Source: Benzoatithermus sp963720725
Lineage (GTDB): Bacteria > Pseudomonadota > Alphaproteobacteria > Geminicoccales > Geminicoccaceae
NCBI GenBank assembly: GCA_963720725.1
Contig: CAVRGN010000003.1
Location: 434,001 to 498,000, forward strand
Direction of reading: 5' to 3'
DNA length: 64,000 nt
Shown: one piece after another, positions 54,199-61,979 of the stretch
How positions within the stretch are numbered: position 1 is the stretch's first letter
How the letters are laid out: each line of letters starts with the position of its first letter
Program-made: the position numbers and the translations under genes
Notes under the pieces: model-generated
The model's database searches: none
Told to the model about the DNA's origin: nothing
Seen by the model: the letters and a program-made list of their open reading frames with translations, nothing else

Positions 54199-57100
54199 AT
54201 GAACCTGAGCGAACTCTGCATTCGCCGGCCCGTCTTCGCCAGCGTGCTCAGCCTGGTCGTGGTTCTGATCGGGCTGATGGGCTACAGCCGGCTGCCGGTG
54301 CGCGAGTATCCGAACATCGACGAGCCCGTGGTGTCGGTCACCACCGAGTATCGGGGCGCTTCGCCCGAGATCATCGAGAGCCAGGTCACGCAGCCGCTCG
54401 AGGAGGTGCTCTCCGGCATCGAGGGCGTGGACGTGATCGTCTCGCAGAGCCGCGAGGGCCGGAGCCAGATCAGCGTTCGCTTCCGGATCGACCGCGAGCA
54501 GGATTCGGCGGCCTCGGACGTCCGCGATCGGGTTTCGCGCGCACGCCGGCAACTCCCCGACGAGGTCGACGAGCCGGTCATCGCCAAGGTCGAGGCCGAC
54601 GCCCAGCCGATCATCTACCTGGCCCTGTCGTCGGATCGGGCGACGCCGATCGAGGTCACGGATTATGCCGACCGGTTCGTCAAGGACCGGCTGCAGAACC
54701 TGCCGGGCGTGGCCGAGGTCCGCATCTTCGGCGCCCGCACGCCGGCCATGCGCATCTGGCTGGATCGATTGCGGCTCGCGGCCTACGACCTCACGCCCCA
54801 GGACGTCGAGGCGGCGCTGCGTCGTCAGAACGTCGAGGTGCCGGCCGGGCGCATCGAGAGCCAGCAGCGGGAGTTCACCGTCCTGGCGGAGACCGACCTG
54901 CGCACGGTCGAGCAGTTCAACGACCTGATCATCAGCGACGCGGGCGGCTATCTGGTCCGGCTCCGGGATGTCGGCGAGGCGCAGGTCGCGGCACTCGATG
55001 AGCGGACCATCACGCGCTTCATGGGCAATCCAGCCGTAGCTCTGGGAGTCGTGAAGCAGTCGACAGCCAATCCACTGGAGGTATCGGCAGCGGTGCAGGC
55101 CGCAATGCCGACCATCACCGAGATCATGCCCGAAGGCATGAAGATCGATGTCGGCTACGATAGTTCGGTATTCATCGCCAAATCTATCGACAACGTCTTC
55201 CGCACTATTCTGGAAGCCGTCGGTCTGGTGGTGGTCGTGATCTTCGTTTTCCTGCGCAGCTTGCGGGCGACGTTGGTGCCGATCGTCACCATTCCGGTTT
55301 CGCTGACCGGGGCGTTCATCTTCATGTGGGCCTTCGGCTTTTCCATCAACACGCTGACCCTGCTGGCGATGGTTCTGGCGGTGGGCCTCGTCGTGGACGA
55401 TGCGATCGTGATGCTCGAAAACATCAGCCGTCACGTGGAGAGCGGCATGCCGCCGCGGGCGGCCGCGATTCGCGGGGCACGGGAGATCACGTTCGCGGTG
55501 ATCGCTATGACCGTCACCCTTGCGGCGGTCTACGCGCCGATCGGCTTCCAGACCGGCCGGACCGGACGGCTGTTCACCGAGTTCGCCTGGACCCTGGCAG
55601 GTGCCGTGCTCGTCTCCGGCTTCGTGGCGCTGACCCTGTCGCCGATGATGTGCTCACGGCTGCTGCGCCACCAGGATCGCCACAATTTCCTCTACCGATG
55701 GATCGAGAACGCGCTCGACGGGCTGACGCGCGGCTACAGCAGGTCGCTGCGCACTGCGCTGACGGTCAAGGCGGCCGTGGTGCTCGGGATGCTGCTGGTG
55801 GCGGCCAGCGCCGGGTTCCTGTTCAAGCAGTTGCCGTCGGAGCTCTCGCCCACCGAGGATCGCGGCACCATCGTGGCGCTCGGCATCGCACCCGAAGGGT
55901 CGACGCCCGCCTACACCGACCAATATGTCAAACGCATGGAGGCGATCTTCCGGGAGACGCCGTTCGTCGAGCGGTTCTTCACCGTCATCGGCTTCTCGGG
56001 CGTCACACAAGGGATCAACTTCGTCCGGCTGGTCGACTGGGATCAGCGCCCGATCAAGCAGCAGGACGTCACCAAGAGCCTGTTTCCCAAGCTGTTCGCG
56101 ATTCCCGGTCTGATGGCCTTCGCCGCCAATCCCCCTTCCCTCGGTCAGAGCCCGATCGACAAGCCGGTCCAGTTCGTGCTGCAGACCTCACAGCCCTATG
56201 AGGTGCTGCAGTCCGCGGTCGACCAGATGACGGCTGCCGCTCGGCAGAACCCCGGCCTTCAGAACCTGGACAGCGATCTCAAGCTCAACAAGCCGCAGCT
56301 GAAGGTCCAGATCGACCGGGAAAAGGCGGCGATGCTCGGGATCGACGTGGAGTCGATCGGCCGGACGGTCGAGACCATGCTGGGCGGACGACAGGTCACC
56401 CAATTCAAGCGCGACGGCAAGCAGTACGACGTGGTGGTGCAGCTCAAGGACGTGGACCGGACCAATCCGGACGATCTGCGCGAGATCTTCGTCCGCAGCG
56501 ACCAGGGCAGCATGATCGCATTGTCGAACCTGGTGCGCATCGATGAGACCGTGGCTCCCAAGGAGCTCAATCATTTCAACAAGCTGCGGGCCGCTACGTT
56601 GACGGCGACCTTGAGCCCCGGCTACTCGATGGGCGAGGCGCTGGCCTTCCTGGATGCCGAGGCCGCCAAGTTGCCGCCCGGCATCCTCACCGACCTCAAC
56701 GGGCAGAGCCGCGAGTTCCGCAGCTCCACCAGCGGCCTCTACATCACCTTCCTGCTGGCGCTGGCGTTCATCTACCTGGTCCTCGCGGCCCAGTTCGAGA
56801 GCTGGGTCGACCCCTGCATCATCATGCTGACCGTTCCGCTGTCGATGACCGGGGCGCTGCTGGCGCTCAAGCTCACCGGCCAGAGCATGAACGTCTACAG
56901 CCAGATCGGGCTGGTGACGCTCGTTGGCCTGATCACCAAGCACGGCATCCTGATCGTCGAGTTCGCCAACCAGCTGCAGGAGGCCGGGCGCAGCAAGCTG
57001 GAGGCCGTCGTCGAGGCGGCTACGCTGCGCCTGCGTCCGATCCTGATGACCACCGGTGCGATGGTGCTGGGCTCGGTGCCGCTGGCGCTGGCCACCGGCG

Positions 57101-57270
57101 CCGGGGCGGAGAGCCGGCAGGCGATCGGCTGGGTGATCGTCGGTGGCCTGCTGCTGGGCACCCTCCTGACGCTCTACGTGGTGCCGACCGCCTACATGCT
57201 GCTGGCGCGCACCCATCGGCCAGCCGATCTGACCCCCGCGGCAGGCGCCCAGCCGATCCCGGCCGAGTAG
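54199..57270 (+). CDS. RND efflux pump inner-membrane transporter
   Basis: A 1023-residue HAE1/MdtBC-like pump. Starts NLSELCIRRPVFASVLSLVV. Twelve helices; proton-relay acidic pair in TM4 (MVLAVGLVVDDAIVMLENIS). Porter-domain signatures include SIEG-type EGVDVIVSQSREGRSQISVR and a C-terminal LTFFGV-like region LAFIYLVLAAQFESWVDPCI, then GLITKHGILIVEFANQLQEA. Probably exports drugs or envelope-toxic compounds. No outer-membrane gene in the operon; the TolC-like gene at 44902 is a candidate partner. Confidence 0.94.
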   Translation: MNLSELCIRRPVFASVLSLVVVLIGLMGYSRLPVREYPNIDEPVVSVTTEYRGASPEIIESQVTQPLEEVLSGIEGVDVIVSQSREGRSQISVRFRIDREQDSAASDVRDRVSRARRQLPDEVDEPVIAKVEADAQPIIYLALSSDRATPIEVTDYADRFVKDRLQNLPGVAEVRIFGARTPAMRIWLDRLRLAAYDLTPQDVEAALRRQNVEVPAGRIESQQREFTVLAETDLRTVEQFNDLIISDAGGYLVRLRDVGEAQVAALDERTITRFMGNPAVALGVVKQSTANPLEVSAAVQAAMPTITEIMPEGMKIDVGYDSSVFIAKSIDNVFRTILEAVGLVVVVIFVFLRSLRATLVPIVTIPVSLTGAFIFMWAFGFSINTLTLLAMVLAVGLVVDDAIVMLENISRHVESGMPPRAAAIRGAREITFAVIAMTVTLAAVYAPIGFQTGRTGRLFTEFAWTLAGAVLVSGFVALTLSPMMCSRLLRHQDRHNFLYRWIENALDGLTRGYSRSLRTALTVKAAVVLGMLLVAASAGFLFKQLPSELSPTEDRGTIVALGIAPEGSTPAYTDQYVKRMEAIFRETPFVERFFTVIGFSGVTQGINFVRLVDWDQRPIKQQDVTKSLFPKLFAIPGLMAFAANPPSLGQSPIDKPVQFVLQTSQPYEVLQSAVDQMTAAARQNPGLQNLDSDLKLNKPQLKVQIDREKAAMLGIDVESIGRTVETMLGGRQVTQFKRDGKQYDVVVQLKDVDRTNPDDLREIFVRSDQGSMIALSNLVRIDETVAPKELNHFNKLRAATLTATLSPGYSMGEALAFLDAEAAKLPPGILTDLNGQSREFRSSTSGLYITFLLALAFIYLVLAAQFESWVDPCIIMLTVPLSMTGALLALKLTGQSMNVYSQIGLVTLVGLITKHGILIVEFANQLQEAGRSKLEAVVEAATLRLRPILMTTGAMVLGSVPLALATGAGAESRQAIGWVIVGGLLLGTLLTLYVVPTAYMLLARTHRPADLTPAAGAQPIPAE

Positions 57271-57271
57271 G

Positions 57272-58246
57272 TCACGGGATCAGCAGCGTCGATCCGGTCG
57301 TGGCCCGGCCCTCCAGGGCGCGATGGGCGTCGGCCGCCTGGGCCAGCGGGAAGCGCTGGTGAATCTCGATCTTGACCGCACCGCTGCCGACCACCTCCAG
57401 CAGGTCCCTGGCGCAGGCAAGCAGCAGCTCGCGGTTGCGGGTGTAGGTCATCAGGGTAGGTCTGGTGACGTAGAGGGAGCCCTTGGCGCTGAGCAGGCCC
57501 ATGTCGAAGTTCTCGACCGGGCCGGAGGCGCTGCCGAAGTTGACCGCCATGCCGCAGGGCCGCAGGCAGTCGAGCGAGCGCAGGAACGTGTCCTTGCCGA
57601 CGCCGTCATAGACGACCGGCACGCCCTCGCCCCCGGTGATCTCCCGGACCCGGGCGACGAAGTCCTCGCGCGAATAATCGATGACATGCTCGTAGCCGTG
57701 GGCCCGGGCCAGATCCGCCTTGGCGGGCGAGCTCACGGTTCCGATCGCCATGGCACCCAGGTGCTTGGCCCACTGCCCCACGATCAACCCCACGCCGCCG
57801 GCAGCGGCGTGGAACAGGATCGGGTCCCCCGGCTGGACACGGTAGGTCTGCCGCAGGAGGTATTGGGCGGTCATCCCCTTGAGCATCATCGCCGCGGCGG
57901 TGTCGAAGGAGATCTCGTCCGGCAGCGGGACGAGGATCGCCGCCGGCATCACGCGCAGATCGGCATAGGCGCCGATCGGCGGCCCGGCATAGGCCACGCG
58001 CTGTCCGGGCTTGAGGTCGGTCACGCCCGGACCCACCGCCTCCACGGTGCCTGCCCCTTCCATGCCGGGGGTGAACGGCGGACTGGCCGGATAGAGGCCG
58101 GTCCGGTGATAGACGTCGATGTAGTTGAGCCCGATCGCGGCGTGCCGGACCATGGCCTCGCCCGGTCCGGGCTCGGCGACGTCGTAGGACTTGTACTCGA
58201 GAACCTCGGGGCCGCCAGGACCGCTGGCGGAAATCCGGTGCGCCAT
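57272..58246 (-). CDS. Zn-independent quinone oxidoreductase (NADPH, MDR family)
   Basis: A 324-residue medium-chain reductase. ATG 58246 with GAGGGAGAGAAGG upstream. HAAIGLNYIDVYHRTGLYP and PFTPGMEGAGTVEAVGPGVT are typical QOR1 sequences; the nucleotide loop is LFHAAAGGVGLIVGQWAKHL; VVYDGVGKDTFLRSLDCL follows. The usual Zn-binding cysteines are missing, as expected for QOR. Twelve bases downstream of the thioredoxin-domain gene, same direction. The stop is one base from the convergent RND gene stop. Confidence 0.93.
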   Translation of the reverse strand: MAHRISASGPGGPEVLEYKSYDVAEPGPGEAMVRHAAIGLNYIDVYHRTGLYPASPPFTPGMEGAGTVEAVGPGVTDLKPGQRVAYAGPPIGAYADLRVMPAAILVPLPDEISFDTAAAMMLKGMTAQYLLRQTYRVQPGDPILFHAAAGGVGLIVGQWAKHLGAMAIGTVSSPAKADLARAHGYEHVIDYSREDFVARVREITGGEGVPVVYDGVGKDTFLRSLDCLRPCGMAVNFGSASGPVENFDMGLLSAKGSLYVTRPTLMTYTRNRELLLACARDLLEVVGSGAVKIEIHQRFPLAQAADAHRALEGRATTGSTLLIP

Positions 58247-58257
58247 CCTTCTCTCCC

Positions 58258-60280
58258 TCACGCGGCCGGGCCGGTCCGCCTCAATCGCTCGCGTAGATCC
58301 ACCGCCTCGATGCGCGGAGCTTCGCAACTGGTGCCGCGGCAGACATAGGCGGCCGCGCGGCCCGCGAGAAGGCGCTTTTCCGCGGCCGGATGGCCGGGCG
58401 GCAGATCCGCCTCCGCGGCCACGCGCAGCAGGAGACCCCCGGGAGGAGTGGTGACGTTGGCCGCAGTCCACAGAGCGGCAAACCCGGGAGTCGTTTCGTC
58501 GCCCACCACCACGACCTGAGTGGCTTCAGTCAAGAGGCGGGTCGCCAGGAGCAGTGTCGCGTGTGCGGCCGGATTGTCCCGAACGTCTCGCGCGAAGCCG
58601 GTCAGAATATCCTGGGCGAGCAACCGGTACCGATCCTCGCCGGTGAGCTGCCACAACGTGGCCGCCACTTCGGCGAGCGTCCCGTTGGCGGCGGGCGTCG
58701 GTCCGTCATGCGCGTTCTTGGGACGGACGGCCGGACCGTCCATGGCTGCCGCGCTCAGGAAGTAGCCACCGGACCGGTCATCGCGAAAGTCCGCGCGGCA
58801 ACGCTCGACCCAATCCTGGGCATGGGTGAGATACCTCGTCGAGCCCGTGCGCTGGTACAAGGCCAGGGCGGCGCGGCTCATCTGAGCGAAGTCGTCGAGA
58901 AACGCCATCGGGAGGCGGCGACCCGCACGCCAGCTGTGATAGAGCCGGTCGGCCTCGCTCATATGGCGCAGGACGGCGGCGAATGCGGCCTCGGCCATTC
59001 GGAGCCAATCGGGGCGTCCGAGTTGGCCGGAGGCATGGGCCAGTGCCGCGATCATCAGCCCGTTCCAGTCCGCCAGCACCTTGTCGTCGCGGCTTGGACG
59101 GATCCGCCCGGAGCGGGCCGTCAGAAGGGCGGTCCGGCAGCGGGCCAGCATCGCGGCGTCCGTGGCCGGCAGGCCGGGTTCGTGGAGACGGTTGAGAACG
59201 TTGCGCGATTCCCAATTGCCGGAGTCGGTCACGCCATAGGCGAGGCGGAACGCCGGCGCATCCTCGCCCAGCAAGCGGTCGATTTCGGCTGCGTCCCAGA
59301 CGTAGAAGCGGCCCTCCTCGCCCTCGCTATCGGCATCGAGCGCGGAGGCGAATGCGCCCTCGACCAGCATCTCGCGCGTGAGCCATGCCACCGTCTCGTC
59401 GGCGCGCACGGCAAACAGCGGGTCGCCTGTCGCGGCATGGGCGGACGCCAGCAGTTCGAGCAGCTGGGCATTGTCGTAGAGCATCTTCTCGAAGTGCGGC
59501 ACGAGCCAATATGCGTCGGTCGAGTAGCGGGCGAAGCCGCCACCCAGATGGTCGTAGATGCCGCCTTGAGCCATTTTGGTCAGGGTTTGCAGGACGCACC
59601 GGTGCAGGCTCGGATCCCCGCTGCGCCGCGCCTCTTCCCAGATCAGGCGAAGGATCGGCGCCTGTGGGAACTTGGGCGCACCGGCAAGGCCGCCATGGAC
59701 GGCGTCGAACCGGCACGCCAATCGCCGGGCGGCTTCGCCGGCCAGCACGGCTGGCGCAGGCTCGCCTGGCTCGGGCGAAGCCAGCCTGTGCAGCGCTTGC
59801 CCGATCGCTCGGCGGTTCGAACTCGATCCGCGCGTCGCCGCTGTGCCACAGCGCGGCCACCTGCTCCAAGACCTGGACGAAGCCGGGGCGGCCGTAGCGG
59901 GACTCTGGCGGGAAATAGGTGCCGCCCCAGAACGGCTCGCCGGTGGGGGTCAGGAACATGGTCAGCGGCCAGCCGCCTTGTTGGCCCATGACCGCCAGCG
60001 CCTGCTGATAGACCGTATCCAGGTCCGGGCGCTCCTCGCGGTCGACCTTGATGTTGACGAACAGCTGGTTCATCACCGCGGCCGTCGCTTCGTCCTCGAA
60101 GCTCTCGTGCGCCATGACGTGGCACCAGTGGCACGCGGCGTAGCCGACCGACAGCAGGATGGGTCGGTTCTCCGCCTGCGCCTTGGCGAGGGCGGATTCG
60201 GTCCACTGCTGCCACTCGACCGGATTGTCCTGATGCTGCAGGAGGTAGGGGCTGGTCGCGGCCGCAAGCGCGTTGGGCAT
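58258..60280 (-). CDS. YyaL/DUF255 thioredoxin-domain protein, frameshifted
   Basis: A Spermatogenesis-associated-20-like protein: an N-terminal thioredoxin-like domain joined to an (alpha/alpha)6 glycoside-hydrolase-like domain. The start ALAAATSPYLLQHQDNPVEW and VGYAACHWCHVMAHESFEDE (CHWC) are diagnostic. Then FVNIKVDREERPDLDTVYQQ and GGWPLTMFLTPTGEPFWGGT. The frame breaks near 59814-59826, after ARIEF. One base removed restores NRRAIGQALHRLASPEPG and GAPKFPQAPILRLIWEEARR, then HLGGGFARYSTDAYWLVPHF and the rest to TGA 58258 (~673 residues). Read literally it splits into 59327-60280 and 58258-59748. Confidence 0.85.
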
Positions 60281-60364
60281 GGCTGAAAAGTTCTCCCAGG
60301 CTAGGCATGGGCACGTGCAGGCCTATAGTTGGTCGCCAGGACAGCCATAGCCAGCGGGACGGCG

Positions 60365-60631
60365 ATGAAGGTCAACATCGAGGTCGACTGCACGCCGGAC
60401 GAGGCCCGCCGCTTCCTTGGGCTGCCGGACGTGGCACCCATGCAGCAGACGGTGATGGCGGCCATGGAGCGGCGGCTGGTGGAAACCATCCAGGCGACCG
60501 ACACCCAGAAGTTGCTGGATCAGTGGTTGCCGTTGGGACTCAAGGGTGTGGAGCAGTGGCAATCCTTGTGGAGCCAGATGGCCCAGACCGCAGCAGGACT
60601 GCCGCGATCGCCGCGCAAGCCCAAGGAGTAG
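60365..60631 (+). CDS. DUF6489 small protein
   Basis: An 88-residue protein, ATG 60365: MKVNIEVDCTPDEARRFLGL, VAPMQQTVMAAMERRLVETI, QWLPLGLKGVEQWQSLWSQM, ending in a basic tail. Found upstream of mnmE in Rhodospirillales; function unknown. The stop TAG overlaps the mnmE GTG by one base (TAGTG), so translation is coupled. Confidence 0.85.
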   Translation: MKVNIEVDCTPDEARRFLGLPDVAPMQQTVMAAMERRLVETIQATDTQKLLDQWLPLGLKGVEQWQSLWSQMAQTAAGLPRSPRKPKE

Positions 60632-61960
60632 TGCCAGGCTCGACCGCCGATACCATCTACGCCCCGGCGACGGCTGCGGGGCGGGCGCCGGTGGCAGTGA
60701 TGCGGGTGAGCGGGCCGCAGGCGGCGTCCGTTGCCGAGCACCTGACCGGACGTCAACCCCCTGCGCCGCGCCTGGCCGCGTTGCGCAAGCTGCGCGACCC
60801 GGTTTGCGGCGAGGTGTTCGACGAGGCGCTCCTGCTCTGGTTTCCCGGCCCGCGCAGCGAGACCGGCGAGGATCTCCTGGAGATCCAGCATCATGGCGGC
60901 ACGGCCGTATTGGGTGCGCTGCTCGCCGTCCTCGCCGATGTTCCGGGCTGTCGCCCGGCTCGTCGCCGGTGAGTTCACTCGCCGCGCCTTCCTCAACGGC
61001 AAGCTCGATCTCACCGCGGCCGAAGGCTTGGCCGATCTGATCGATGCCACCACCCGCGCCCAGGCGCGGCAGGCGTTGCGTCAACTCGACGGTGCGCTGG
61101 GCCAACTCTACCGCGGCTGGCGTGAGCGGCTGCTCGAAGCACTGGCGCTGGTCGAGGCGGAGATCGATTTCGCCGCCGAGGAGGAGGTGCCGGAGGCGAT
61201 GCTGGCGGTGATCCGGCCCGACGTCGACCGTCTCCTGATCGAGATCCAGGCCCATCTCGCCGATGATCGCCGCGGCGAAAGGATGCGCACCGGCGTCACC
61301 GTGGCGGTGACCGGAGGGCCCAATGTCGGCAAGTCCAGCCTGGTCAACCTGCTGGCTCGTCGCGAGGTCGCGATCGTGACTCCGATTCCCGGGACCACCA
61401 GGGACGTCATCGAGGTGCAGCTCGACCTGGCCGGTGTGCCGGTCACGGTGCTGGATACGGCCGGGCTGCGCGACACCGAGGATCCCGTCGAGGCGGAGGG
61501 TGTCGCCAGGGCCCGCCGACGCGCCGGCCAGGCCGATCTCCGGCTGCTGGTCGTGGAGGCTGATCGACCCGTCGGCGCGTCGGATGATCCGGCGACGATC
61601 CTGGTCGTGAACAAGATCGATCTGGCCCCCGCGGCCGACTTGCCGAAGAGCGCCGTCGCGATCTCCTGTCTGACCGGCACAGGCATCGATCGTTTGACGG
61701 AGCTGCTGGCTGGCCGGGTCGGCGAGTTGGCCTGCTCCAGCGATGCGCCCCTGCTGACGCGGGCCCGGCATCGCCAGGCAGCAGCCGAGGCCAAGGAGGC
61801 CCTGGTGCGCTTCGCAGCCCGCGCGGACGAGGGTGCCGAGCTGGCGCTGCTGGCCGAAGAGCTGAGGCTGGCGGCGAGGGCCATCGGCGGGATCATCGGC
61901 GCGGTCGGTGTCGAGGACGTGCTCGAGCGGATCTTCGCCACCTTCTGCATCGGCAAATAG
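60631..61960 (+). CDS. mnmE: tRNA-modifying GTPase MnmE, frameshifted
   Basis: Partner of MnmG in cmnm5U34 tRNA modification. Start GTG 60631: STADTIYAPATAAGRAPVAV. After DVPGCRPAR the frame breaks near 60957-60968. Removing one base restores AGEFTRRAFLNGKLDLTAAE. The remainder is standard: G1 GGPNVGKSSLVNLL, switch VTPIPGTTRDVIEV, G3 LDTAGLRDTED, NKID, and C-terminal FATFCIGK with the catalytic Cys. Repaired length 442. As written, the product stops at 60972 and a second start would lack the folate-binding domain. mnmG does not follow. Confidence 0.9.
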
Positions 61961-61963
61961 CCT

Positions 61964-61979
61964 TGTTTCACGTGAAACG
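61964..61979. promoter_or_regulatory. parS centromere-like site
   Basis: The 16-mer TGTTTCACGTGAAACG is a near-perfect match to the ParB-binding consensus TGTTTCACGTGAAACA (one mismatch at the last base; core GTTTCACGTGAAAC fully palindromic). It occupies almost all of the 19-base gap between the convergent mnmE and antiporter genes. parS sites cluster near oriC, and mnmE commonly neighbours parAB in alphaproteobacteria. I found no second copy in the window. It may also act as a short hairpin, but there is no T tract. Confidence 0.9.
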
